This document shows, one piece after another, positions 1 through 8,624 of a DNA stretch of 56,310 nucleotides. Location of the stretch: NCBI GenBank assembly GCA_009602725.1, contig WELB01000199.1, positions 183,162 to 239,471 of the forward strand, in the 5' to 3' direction. Source of the stretch: Spirogloea muscicola (taxonomy: Eukaryota > Streptophyta > Zygnematophyceae > Spirogloeales > Spirogloeaceae). The translations under genes were made by a program, and so were the position numbers. Below the pieces are notes generated by a model. The model had not been told where the DNA came from, searched no databases, and saw only the letters and a program-made list of their open reading frames with translations. Numbering within the stretch: position 1 is the first letter of the stretch; each line of letters opens with the position of its first letter.

Positions 1-110
1 CGTGGCACTTCCAGCCCTCTTACCCCTCCATTCCTCCTGGCACTGCTGCTGCCTCACTCCACTAGCAGCTCCAGTAGCTGCTAGATGCTAGTTGCTACGT
101 CATAAGATGT

Positions 111-243
111 GCTTACCTCTGTACTTGGCCATACTGGCCTTCGATTGTTTCAATACACGAAATTTCCTCCCGTACTATGTTCATTCTTTATTGGGGCTGG
201 CTTTTCCAGCCCTTATCCTCAATGGGCGAGCACTTTCTTCTTC
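111..243 (+). mobile_element. LINE 3' UTR and hairpin tail (subfamily 3 type)
   Basis: A 3' untranslated stretch (GTACTTGGCC, TTTCAATACACGAAATTT) leads into GTTCATTCTTTATT, the hairpin arms GGCTGG and CCAGCC, and ends TCAATGGGCGAGCACTTTC followed by CTT repeats. The same UTR occurs in reverse at 30,467-30,560 and 45,905-46,020. No coding part is attached here, so this is a strongly 5'-truncated copy. Confidence 0.75.
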
Positions 244-1420
244 CTTCTTCCCAGCCCAGCTCACTGCCTTCTCCTGGAACGTCTCTCTCTCCTGGAGGGG
301 GGTGTCGTTGGCGGCTCATCCTGCGGGCCGCAGAGCCTTGTCCCCGGGCGGGAGGCTGCTGCCCCCCCCTGGCGAGCCCAGGGTCCAGCCGGCCCCCTGG
401 GAGGCGCTCCTCTGCCGCTCCACCTCCACGCCGCAGTCGCCGCCACCGCCACCGCCACCGCAACGCCGACTGCCGACCGCCGACGGCCGTGGTGGAGCAG
501 GGCCGAGCCCCCCGCGGCGCTGGGCCGCCAAACGTGGGCCTAGCGTGGCGTCAGGGCTGCCGCTCTCGCGCTTCGCGCCCTCCGCCTGGCGCACTCACAG
601 CCATTCCACGCTCTCCGCCCCGCGCTGCGGCGGGCCGGCAGCGCCGGCAGGCGCATCTGCGGTGTCCCATCCGGTCGAGCCGCAACTGCTGTCGCTGCCC
701 AAGGCAGCTGCGATGGCGGCAGCGGCCGACCTGTCTATCACGTCGCTCGGCCGGCCTCTGAGATGGCAGGGCTGTTTGGAACGGCCCTGCCATCGCTTCG
801 GCGTCGACAGCGAGCTTCCGCTGGCCGGGCAGACCTTCCTCGCTCGCGCCTGCGCGACATGGCGACCAGGCACGCGCTCCTGGAGCTCCCTTCCCCAGCA
901 CTCGCAATTGTTGCCACCGGATGTGTCCCCCTTTGCAATTGAGGAGATGCTGGTCTTGAGTGCGGCCACCCTCGCAGGGCGCTCCAAAGCACATAGCCAG
1001 TCACGCCAAGCGGCCCCTCCCAGCTCGCTTACGAAACACGTCAGAAGCTCGTTTGGAGGGCACAAAAGGAGCAACCCTTGGTGCTCCATCACAGTGCCGC
1101 ACGTCGCCCAGGAACAATGTCTCCACCAGCATTCGTCGGGTGCTGCATGTAAGCCAGCTTCTCGCTCTTCCTGATTCCAACACTAGAATGCGCGTCATGG
1201 AGATGCTGTCTTGCAATCTGGGGCACACACCCTCTCGCAGCAGCACATGGCGCAGGTCCAAACGCATGAGCAAAAACACCAGCACGGCGCTGGTGTTCAT
1301 GGCTGTATATAGGCATCCCCAACTCCATGGCACCCCGCCCAGTCCAGATCGCAACCCTCAAGCGCTGCCGCCGCTGCTGCTGCCACTGCTGCCGTAACGG
1401 CCGCAAGCACCGGCATACTT
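244..1420. other. GC-rich stretch, no recognised gene
   Basis: This stretch is very GC-rich to about position 900, and long frames are open on both strands, as expected from composition alone. I see no domain motif, no convincing splice pairs and no LINE coding signature. It may hold an exon of a gene outside the window to the left, but I cannot support one. Confidence 0.4.
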
Positions 1421-1639
1421 CAGTCAGAGTTGTTGCTGCCGCCGCTAGGTGCTGCTATCATGGCAGCGCCGTCCTTATCAGTGCAACACTGACGTAGTTG
1501 GGAGTGTGCATAAATCTGCACACAGTAACGTAGCAAATCCAATTCAGACGACACCGTGGCACTCCCTCCCGTGCTTTTGTGGGAAATCACTGGCAAGGCA
1601 GTGATCAACTTCAGCATAAAGTAACGCGATAGACTTTGG

Positions 1640-2395
1640 ACTTGAGACAGAGGAAAACTAAAGCAAACCCATCTCCTGGCTTCGGTGCTCGGCCACTAGT
1701 AAGAACAAGTTATAAGGACTTCGATGGGGTCAGCTTGCCCAGCGCTTGTCGACCAAGGCGGCGAAGCTAAGTAGCCACCAACCTCGTGCAGTGGGCTAAT
1801 GAGGTAATAAGTCACAAGGATGTTGTTGTCATGCTCAACCACAACAAGGAAGTGACTTGTGGCAACAAAGGAATCAGTGACTGAAACAGCAGGCACAATG
1901 GATGATGCACTAGTATCGGGCAGACTGTACAGCAGACACGCTGAAGCATCTCGGAGCTGTGAATTGTTTCTTATATCACAAGCCCATAATACCCAGAGCT
2001 TCGGCTTGGATGGTCAGAACGCCCACTTCGTGCATTACTATGCGGGCTTACAGGATGGGCTACAGCATACCCATTGCTAATTTGACTACGTATTGTGTCC
2101 AGTCAGTTGTTAGGTTGCAAGGAGACACTGGAAGACGTGCCTCACAAATTAAATCATCAAATACAGTCAGACAACAGTGTAGACATATGTAAGGGTCTTG
2201 CACCTTCCTCCCGGCTTTGATGCTCAAACGTCAGCAAGGACAACCCTTCTGTAGATCTAGTTGCTTAAGCTTGTCCGTTAAGTGCTCTGTCGGAGCTGCT
2301 AACGTAGGTGCTTCGAAGCTGACCCCACATACACAACATACCATACCGTGATCACAGGAAGAGAGACTTCTGCTTCACAATGATGTTGTCATGGT
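1640..2395 (-). repeat. Reverse copies of the receiver-family 3' flank
   Basis: Positions about 1,690-2,190 align in reverse to the sequence downstream of receiver genes A and C (27,800-28,200 and 41,780-42,090). Positions 2,213-2,395 are a second reverse fragment matching 28,130-28,330 and 42,100-42,290. Shared words include TGCAAGGAGACACTGGAAGA and GTCAGCAAGGACAA. A coding-like reading (EHDNxIxV) is shared with 28,070-28,190. A further family member or its flank therefore once lay here. Confidence 0.6.
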
Positions 2396-2565
2396 TGCAT
2401 GCGAGAGGGCGTCTGTGCGAGATGGCGTCGATTAGTCTAGATGACGACAAATACTGACGTGCTAGGCTCTACAATCAGCAAACCAAAAGGAATTCTCGAT
2501 CCCATTGACCAGGCTGAAAGAGAACATTCCAATGAGAGGCCAACATCGAAACTTGTTGGAGCCAC

Positions 2566-2970
2566 GAGCCACGCCTGCGCCGACACCGCGCCATAGAAGC
2601 GTGGAGCCTAGGGCAGGAGCCGCAGCAGCTAGTAAACCTTCGCACGGACCCGCGGCGCGACTGCGAGAAGTCGTGGTGATTCTGTTGTGAGCAGCCTCGA
2701 GTATTGCGCAGAGTATCGCAAGCTTCACTAGGCTGAGCACTAGTTCTCAAGTTGCATCAGTCAAGGCTGTGCGTAGAGGCCTAGTAGCACTATTATCGAT
2801 TGGCATTCACTGACCTGGCGCAAGTGATCATCTTGTGGTCAAGGAACTGCACATTTGCTTGTGTGTATGCTCTCATATTGCTCGCAATCATTCAGTAGAC
2901 AGTCATCGCCCTTTTAAAGCTACAGGTTCTGATTCGGACTGTTCCGTATTTTCTTCTTATGCAATGGGAC
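2566..2970 (-). repeat. Inverted segment inside element X'
   Basis: This roughly 400-bp block is the reverse complement of about 51,378-51,793 in element X, while sequence on both sides is collinear. AGAAGCGTGGAGCCTAGGGC here corresponds to GCCCTAGGCTCTACGCTTCT there. Similarly AAGCTACAGGTTCTGATT corresponds to AATCAGAACCTGTAGCTT. No long inverted repeats are obvious at the break points. Confidence 0.7.
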
Positions 2971-2999
2971 AAGAGGATAGAACTTGCAAAGCGGACTGC

Positions 3000-4829
3000 T
3001 TTGATCAAGTGGAGGTCCTGCAGTCCCAAGCGGGCACGCGGCAAGGAGACCCCCTCGCCGGCTTCTACTTTGCGCTCGCTCACCACCGGGCCCTGCAGGC
3101 AACCGCCGCGGCACACCCAGGAGTCCTACTCCCCTCCTTCGCGGACGACACCACCATCGTCGGCCCTCCGGAAGACGTGGCGGCGGCCTTCATCACCCTT
3201 GAGCTGCAGCTGGCCACCCTCGGCCTGTCCACCCGGGCGTCAAAGTGCGCGGCCTGGTCTCCCAGCGGCCTCCCACCCAACCTGACGCTGCCCACCGGCT
3301 GCCAAACTCCAGCAGATGGCTTCACCCTGCTGGGGGTCCCCATCGGCGCGCCGTCCTTCGTGGAGGGGCAGCTGCGAGCCCGCCTGGCGGAGCACCTTCA
3401 GCCTGCGGCCCGGCTTCCCGAGCTGGACGACATGCAACTATCGCTGGCCATGTTGACCAGGGCCATTGGGCAGCGGCCCCAGTACCTGACGCGGGCCACT
3501 CCGCCGTCCCCTGGGGCGTTGGCAGCGTATGCAGATTTCGATGCAAGCATGGTGGCGAGCTTGGCGGCCCTGGTCCGCCACCAGGGCTTCCTCCAGTCGC
3601 CAGCAGCTATCCACCAGGCGGCGCTACCCCTCAGCCACGGTGGTCTCGGCCTGCGCCCGCTCGCTCGTTCTTGCCGGGCGGCATACCTCGGCAGCTGGGC
3701 GCAGACTGCCGCCTCCGTGGCCCAGCGCTTCTTGGTCCACGGCCGGCGGGCACTGGAGCAGGCGGTGGCGGAGGTCGACATGGGCCCGCTGCCGTTCCAG
3801 GTGTCGCTTCGCTCCGCCCACCAGGAGCTGCTCGCGGCGCACCCGGACCTGGCCGGCCAGGCGGTATCCTTTGCGCACCTCGCGCACACCGCCGACTTGC
3901 GCGTCCAAGCGCGCATCGCGGCAGTGGTCGACAAGGCCGCCTACACCACCGCCGTGCTCCAGCTCCCCGAGGCCGACTTGCGCGGGCGCGCGAGACTCCA
4001 CTCGGCCTCTTCCCCGGGGGCTGCGGCGTGGCTCCAGGCCCTCCCCCTCTACGACGCCCTCACCCTCCCGGACGAGGTATTCCGAAGTGCCGTCCACCGG
4101 CTCCTGGGCCTACTGCCGCCATGTCTCCAGGGTGTGCGTCAATGTGAGTGTGGCGAGCGCGGGACCGAGCCTGGAGAGCTGGCTGCTCATGTTCTGCGCT
4201 GTTCCCACGGCGGAGAGCGGACAGCGGCCCACGACCGCCTCCGCGACGTAATGCATGGCATCCTGTTGGAGGCTGGTTTCTCCGTGGCAGCAGAGCACTC
4301 CGGAATCATGCCAATCCAGCACAGGGCCGACGGTCTCCATGCCAGGCGTGTAGACCTGGTGGCCACCCGACAGGCCGGCGGGCCACGTCTTCTCCTGGAC
4401 GTGGTGACTACTGATGCCTATGACCGCTCACACCCAGCCAAATGTGCCACCACGGCTGGGTATGCGGTCGCCTGCGCTGCTCGGGCCAAAGAGCTGAAGT
4501 ACGCGGATCATCCGCGGGAAGACGAGTTCTTCCCGTTGGCCATCGACACACATGGGGCGCTGGGCGCTCGGTGGCTCGAGCTGCTCACCCAGCTCGCCCG
4601 CCACACCATCGCCCGGCGCTTCCATGGGGAGCCGGTTGACTTCCCTGCAGCCGGGTCGCTGGCGCAAGTGTATCGAATGCGCCTGGCCGTCTCGCTGCAG
4701 AGGTCCATGGCCCGGGCGCTGCACCTTCGTGCCGGCAGAGCCCTCGCTGCTGCCTCTGGCTCTGGCCAGGGGACCCACTTCCAGGAGCCCAGCATCTCTG
4801 ATCTGCGGCTGCTTAGCAGGGGTTACTGA
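3000..4829 (+). CDS. LINE ORF: RT C-terminal half, zinc motif, nuclease-like domain (partial)
   Basis: The frame is open for about 610 codons. RT motifs in order are GTRQGDPL, the catalytic SFADDTTIVG, GLSTRASKC and LLGVPIG. After a long linker comes a Cys-His cluster (CECGE...HVLRC), then RRVDLVA followed by PRLLLDVVTTDA. The last pair resembles a PD-(D/E)XK (restriction-like) endonuclease core, which some non-LTR elements use to nick the target. The protein ends SISDLRLLSRGY. The RT fingers are missing because of 5' truncation, so this copy cannot make a full protein. The nuclease assignment is inference from motif spacing; the RT call is firm. Confidence 0.85.
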   Translation, partial: FDQVEVLQSQAGTRQGDPLAGFYFALAHHRALQATAAAHPGVLLPSFADDTTIVGPPEDVAAAFITLELQLATLGLSTRASKCAAWSPSGLPPNLTLPTGCQTPADGFTLLGVPIGAPSFVEGQLRARLAEHLQPAARLPELDDMQLSLAMLTRAIGQRPQYLTRATPPSPGALAAYADFDASMVASLAALVRHQGFLQSPAAIHQAALPLSHGGLGLRPLARSCRAAYLGSWAQTAASVAQRFLVHGRRALEQAVAEVDMGPLPFQVSLRSAHQELLAAHPDLAGQAVSFAHLAHTADLRVQARIAAVVDKAAYTTAVLQLPEADLRGRARLHSASSPGAAAWLQALPLYDALTLPDEVFRSAVHRLLGLLPPCLQGVRQCECGERGTEPGELAAHVLRCSHGGERTAAHDRLRDVMHGILLEAGFSVAAEHSGIMPIQHRADGLHARRVDLVATRQAGGPRLLLDVVTTDAYDRSHPAKCATTAGYAVACAARAKELKYADHPREDEFFPLAIDTHGALGARWLELLTQLARHTIARRFHGEPVDFPAAGSLAQVYRMRLAVSLQRSMARALHLRAGRALAAASGSGQGTHFQEPSISDLRLLSRGY

Positions 4830-4951
4830 GTGTCTCGTAGCAGCTTTGTTTCTGTTACTTAGCGCTTCCCCTGGCCCCCTTCTCGTACTCTGTTCATTCT
4901 TTTTCGGGCTGGTTGTTCCAGCCCCTATTCTCAATGGGCGAGCACTTTCTT
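3000..4951 (+). mobile_element. Non-LTR retrotransposon copy, subfamily 1, 5'-truncated
   Basis: The copy starts inside the reverse transcriptase and runs through a stop codon at 4,827-4,829, a 120-bp 3' UTR and the hairpin tail ending at 4,951. Positions 4,801-4,951 are identical by eye to 49,961-50,111. The copy sits in X' at the sequence TTGCAAAGCGGACTGCT, and TTGCAA reappears right after the tail. The right-hand duplication looks partly deleted. It is the best-preserved coding copy in the window. Confidence 0.88.
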
Positions 4952-5059
4952 TGCAAGGGCCGCTCGCCCCGACTTGGGCCGGGCGCGGCAAACAATCTAG
5001 CGCTGCCTGATAGGCCAGGTCCGTCCGTTCCACGATCGCCCCGCCACCGCTTCTTTAGC

Positions 5060-5129
5060 CCCTTCGAACCGTTGTCAATTCTTTTGGGCTGGCTTTTCGC
5101 AGCCCTTGCCCCCATTGTGAGTGCCACTT
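5060..5129 (+). mobile_element. 70-bp LINE tail insertion with 10-bp TSD
   Basis: The insert runs from CCCTTCGAACC through the hairpin (GGGCTGGCTTTTCGCAGCCC) to GTGCCACTT. The 10-bp repeat CTTCTTTAGC lies at 5,050-5,059 and 5,130-5,139. The uninterrupted counterpart is near 52,010 in element X (CTTCTGTGGC). This tail type (type B) ends ATTGGGAGTGCCACTTCTT elsewhere. Confidence 0.85.
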
Positions 5130-5183
5130 CTTCTTTAGCGCCCACCTTCACGGTCTTGTGGGTGGTTGAGGTACCTTCAGATG

Positions 5184-5269
5184 AAGAAGGGCTCGCCCAT
5201 TGAGGATAGGGGCTGGAAAAGCCAGCCCAAAAGAATGAACAAAGTACGAGAAGGGGGCCAGAGGAAGCG
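5184..5269 (-). mobile_element. 86-bp LINE tail insertion with 9-bp TSD
   Basis: Read on minus it begins CGCTTCCTCTGGCCCCCTTC, continues through the hairpin and ends GGGCGAGCCCTTCTT, matching the last part of the LINE at 4,861-4,951. CTTCAGATG is repeated at 5,175-5,183 and 5,270-5,278. The empty site is in element X near 52,055 (GGTACCTTCAGATGGGCTTC). It is a textbook 5'-truncated copy of the neighbouring family. Confidence 0.9.
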
Positions 5270-5293
5270 CTTCAGATGGGCTTCCCTCGTTGC

Positions 5294-6270
5294 CGTAGCC
5301 CCACCCGGCTCCTTTCCATCAGCTCCCCGGGCGCGTCTGAGTGGCTGAACGCTCTGCCAATATACGAGTCCCTTCGGCTCCCAGACAACCTCTTCCGCGC
5401 AGCGCTCCACCACCACCTCGGCCTCCCCCCCCCCTTGCTTGGCTGGCATCCGCCAGTGCGAGTGTGGCCACATTGCCGATGACAAGCTCGCCTTAGCTGC
5501 GCACATGCTGAGGTGTGTTGAGGGGGGTGAGCGCATTGCCTCCCACGACTCTCAGGGATATTATGTTTGGAAATGTGCGAGAGGCTGGGTATCATCCGGC
5601 GCTGGAGGTGTCCGGCATCATGCCCATCTCTTCCAGGCGGGGCAAGCCCTACGTGCGCCGTCTGGACGTAAAGGCACTCCCCGGAACGGTGGGCCTCGTC
5701 TGCTCCTGGACGTGGTACTGATCGACGCATACAAGGCTGGCGCACCCACGTCAACCGTGTCTGGATGGGCCACGTCCAGCGCGGAGCGCAAGAAGAAAAG
5801 AGGAGTGGCACTACCAGGATTATCCCCGAGGGGACCATCTCTATCCGTGTGCCATATATATGTACGGAGGCTACGGGTAAAATGGTCCTCCCTGATCCAG
5901 CATCTGGCCCGGCTGGTTGATGCGCGTCGTCGAAGTCGCGGGGGCAGCTTGGGCCACTCCAGCATTCCGCAGGCCTTAGTTGCATAAAATAGAATGCGGC
6001 TCTCGCTTAGTCTGCAGCGCTCGCAAGCATTGGCTCTTCATCAACGTGCAGGGCGCGCTCTAAGTCAGGCCTCCGGCTTTCGCGGCGGCGCTCCAGCTCC
6101 CCAAGTTAGCTTGTCAGATTTGTTTATGCTCACACGTGGGTGCTGATGTCACCTTAGGTACCTTACATTAGGTCTCTGGATTATGTAGCCTTGTTCAGTC
6201 TGCACTAGACTCTGCCTGCAATGTATTGGCTTGAGTTGGCCTCCCTTTCACTTTCATGCGCCCTGCGCGC
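5294..6270 (+). mobile_element. LINE subfamily 2 copy, 977 bp, with 13-bp imperfect TSD
   Basis: The copy encodes the C-terminal region in broken frames: an ISSPGASEWLNALPIYE-like segment, CECGHIADD...HMLRC, RRLDV and LLLDVVLIDA. Its 3' end is GGCCTCCCTTTCACTTTCAT followed by GCGCCCTGCGCGC, unlike subfamily 1. CTTCCCTCGTTGC (5,281-5,293) and CTTCCCCCATTGC (6,271-6,283) flank it and differ at 2 of 13 bases. Element X has the uninterrupted sequence near 52,068. Confidence 0.85.
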
Positions 6271-6436
6271 CTTCCCCCATTGCGCTTCGAACGGTCTTCT
6301 GACGGTCGGCGTTATGCGTGGGCTTGGGCCCTTGTAGTCGCTCCGTTGTTGTAGTCCGCGTTTGATGAGCGGTCGAGGTTGTTGTTGTCGCCCGCATTTG
6401 ATGAGCGGTCGATGTCGTTGTTGTCGCCGAGAGAAG

Positions 6437-6520
6437 TGGCACTCCCAATGGGGGCAAGGGCTGCGCAAAGCCAGCCCAAAAAGAATTGACAAAGGTTCGG
6501 AGGGGACTCTCTCTCTCTCT
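6437..6520 (-). mobile_element. 84-bp LINE tail (type B) insertion with 10-bp TSD
   Basis: On plus it reads TGGCACTCCCAATGGGGGCA, a GGGCTGCGCAAAGCCAGCCC hairpin, then AATTGACAAAGGTTCG and a CT run. CCGAGAGAAG (6,427-6,436) and CCGAGAAAAG (6,521-6,530) flank it with one mismatch. Element X has the empty site near 52,212. Confidence 0.8.
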
Positions 6521-6660
6521 CCGAGAAAAGAGAGTCAGAGATGGGTGGTCCTCCATTGTTAGCGTGAATCACACACAAGTGTATGACCCAGCCTAGAAGC
6601 CACATAGGGAGAAAAGTGGTCCTCCATCCTTAGCGTGAATCACACACAAAAGTGGATGAC

Positions 6661-7060
6661 TCCTAGCACGACAGAGCTGATTACCTTGTTTAGGTCACAA
6701 GCAGGAAGAGGACACGGACATAAGGCAGCCACTTTACTGGATCATTATACTGTTTCGTCATGGCCTGCACCTCACAGCCACAGCCCCTTGACGGAGGGCC
6801 AAGTTTAGCAATCTATTAAATGTGCTCATGTTACACACGCTAGATGAAGCAATTAGTCACAGTAATTATCAGAAGTATTCGTCCGCGTTTCAAGTTGGGC
6901 AAGGGATCAGTGAACAACCACATCCAAGCCCATACTCTGCTTGAAAACATGATCTTGCAAAATGGTGCTCAATCAAGAGGGGCAGCGGCTCCAAATCGAA
7001 AGGTTTAGCAAAGGAATGGACAAGGTCTGAAGGAGCCAGACGGTAAGCAAGGTACTAAGT
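6661..7060. other. Intergenic sequence, nothing recognised
   Basis: AT-richer sequence without coding signatures. Its last 100 bases read on minus as a decayed LINE 3' UTR leading out of the fragment that starts at 7,082. Confidence 0.4.
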
Positions 7061-7081
7061 GCTAAGACGGCAGCAAGCGGA

Positions 7082-7376
7082 TTCTCAGTAATTGCAAATC
7101 GGAATAGCCAGCAGGCGGTAGACGTCGCCCTGACGGAAAGCGGAGGCCGCAGCCAAGAGATATTGCTCGCACATAGAAAAAAAGGCCAAAACCAGCCCAG
7201 AAAAGAATGGACAATATTGGCAGGCCACAAAGGCCACAAAACGGTGTCGAAAAAGAAGAAAACACACATCAGAAGCCAAGGTGCGGCCTGCACGCAAGTG
7301 GACAGCGAAGGCAAGGGACCGCTGCAGGGAAACGGCCAAGCGCATCCGGAAATCTTGAGCAAGAAAATGCAAGCGC
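7082..7376 (-). mobile_element. LINE subfamily 1 C-terminal fragment split by a tail insertion
   Basis: On minus the protein reads FRMRLAVSLQRS...AGRTLA, is interrupted, then resumes AASAFRQGDVYR. Removing the 116-bp insert at 7,158-7,273 joins the two halves in frame as RTLAAASAFRQGDV, which matches other copies. Confidence 0.8.
7158..7273 (-). mobile_element. 116-bp LINE tail nested in a LINE coding fragment, 7-bp TSD
   Basis: AGCCAAG is repeated at 7,151-7,157 and 7,274-7,280. On minus the insert contains TTGTCCATTCTTTTCTGGGC, the hairpin start and CTATGTGCGAGC. Exact removal restores the host LINE frame, which supports the boundaries. Confidence 0.85.
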
Positions 7377-7990
7377 GGCCAGATTGACTGGTGGCTGGGA
7401 GAGGCCAGCCCAAAAGGAACGAACAAGGTCTGAAGGAGCCGGAATGAAGGAGTAAGTGAATGAGTAAGAATGTGCTCGCCCATAGAGAAGAGTGGCTGGT
7501 GAAGGAGTAAGACATCAGCCAGGGGACTCTCAGTAACCTCTAGTCAGCAGATGCAAGTCTGAGTAGCTAGCCGGCAGAAAGACGTCACCCTGACGGAAGC
7601 CAGAGGCCGCCGCCAAAGCTCGGCCTGCGCGCAAGTGAACCGCGAATGCAAGGGACCGCTGCAAAAGAGTTTGCCAAACGCATCCTGAAGACCTGAGCAA
7701 GGGACCCGGCGGCCGAAGCCAGGCTGCTCGCTCTGCTGCCCTTGTCGGCGGGCCACTGCACGCCGCGCAAGGCGCTGCAGAAGGTCAAGCCAGCGAGTTC
7801 TAAAGGCCCCGTGTACGTCGACGGTGAGCGGGACGCACTCGTCCCCCACTGGGTGATCGGCTGGCGGGCTGCAGGGCCCGCCTCCTCCGACGAGCGTTGG
7901 GCGCTCCTGGAATTGACGCTGTTGGTGGTGACGACGTCGGCAATGAGCCGGGGCCCCCGGGCCCAGCGCGCTGGCGACGAGATCGGCACG
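7377..7990 (-). mobile_element. LINE subfamily 1 copy, C-terminal part and tail, decayed
   Basis: On minus: GPRLIADVVTTN (nuclease-like core), SLAQVFRMRLANS, then a frame-broken end near 7,545. A UTR and hairpin follow (GGGCTGGCCTCTCCCAGCC near 7,400). It contains the 44-bp insertion at 7,457-7,500. Confidence 0.75.
7457..7500 (-). mobile_element. 44-bp LINE tail insertion with 11-bp direct repeats
   Basis: GAAGGAGTAAG occurs at 7,446-7,456 and 7,501-7,511. The insert on minus carries only the 3' hairpin arm (CCAGCC), CTATGGGCGAGCACATTCTT and a few more bases. Confidence 0.75.
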
Positions 7991-8014
7991 CCGGGTGGGT
8001 TTTAGGGCCTCAAT

Positions 8015-8376
8015 GGGCGAGCCCCCTCCCTTTAGGGCTGGCTTGTCCAGCCCCTCTCCTCAATGGGCGAGCCCTTTCTGCACCTGCGTGCCGGCCGAGC
8101 CCTCGCTGCTGCCTCTGAAAGAAGGCTCGCCCATAGAGAAAGAAAGGCTCTGGCCAGGGGACGTCCTTCCAGGAACATATAGCCTCTCCGACCTGCGACT
8201 GCTTAGCAGGGGTTACTGAGTAGTTAGTAGCTACTTTGTTTCTTCTTGTGTGCTTCTTTCTTAGTGCTTCACCTTAGTGCTTCGCCTGGCCCCCTTCTTC
8301 TTGGGCTTCTTGTACTCTGCTCATTCTTTTTTGGGCTGGCTGTTCCAGCCCCTATCCTCAATGGGCGAGCTCTTTC
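8015..8376 (+). mobile_element. Stacked LINE tails and a subfamily 1 C-terminal end
   Basis: Two tails lie back to back (8,020-8,085), followed by coding for LRAGRALAAAS, interrupted by a 29-bp antisense tail piece (8,118-8,146). Coding then resumes and ends YSLSDLRLLSRGY at 8,219. The UTR and a complete hairpin tail end at 8,376. The UTR subtype matches 56,094-56,310. Confidence 0.8.
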
Positions 8377-8379
8377 TTG

Positions 8380-8610
8380 GTGGGAAGGCGGCCATCCGCC
8401 CCAGCTGTCAGGAGCATGATGCTGGAGTTTTCCAGCGACACCGTGTAATCGGCCTCCAGGAATGTGCCGTACATAGCATTGCGCGGCAGGTCGAGTGCCG
8501 GTCCGCTCCCCTCCCCGTGCACCGGAGCAATGGGACGCCAAATACGTCCCAGAATGAAAACAATTAATTTAATGACGCCACATCTGGACTGCGCTTTATG
8601 GCGCAATGGG
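8380..8610 (-). mobile_element. LINE coding fragment, antisense
   Basis: On minus it reads RNAMYGTFLEADYTVSLENS, the stretch between the zinc motif and the nuclease-like core in other copies (RDVMHGILLEAGFSVAAEHS at 3 kb). It abuts a 20-bp plus-strand tail piece near 8,604. Confidence 0.65.
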
Positions 8611-8624
8611 CGAGCACTTTCTTT

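Larger units (their letters stand above)
2396..6660. mobile_element. Element X', a disrupted copy of the 51.2-kb element X
   Basis: The ends and many internal stretches match element X (51,212-52,448): CATGCGAGA near the left end, CCAATGAGAGGCCAACAT, TTGCAAAGCGGACTGCT, GTCTTGTGGGTGGTTGAGG, and TAGCACGACA at the right end. Relative to X it carries five later insertions: a LINE (about 3,000-4,951), a 70-bp tail, an 86-bp tail, a 977-bp LINE and an 84-bp tail. Positions about 2,566-2,970 are inverted relative to X. No coding capacity of its own is visible. Confidence 0.7.

Noticed and set aside
92-1174. A long plus-strand open frame of about 360 codons
   Set aside because: Frames are open on all strands here because of GC richness. 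It begins in a LINE tail, lacks domains and does not start with ATG at its first codon.
8118-8146. A further 29-bp tail insertion with a TSD in a LINE coding region
   Set aside because: The insertion is real, but the host has a natural CTCTGGCTCTGG repeat, so a duplication cannot be claimed.
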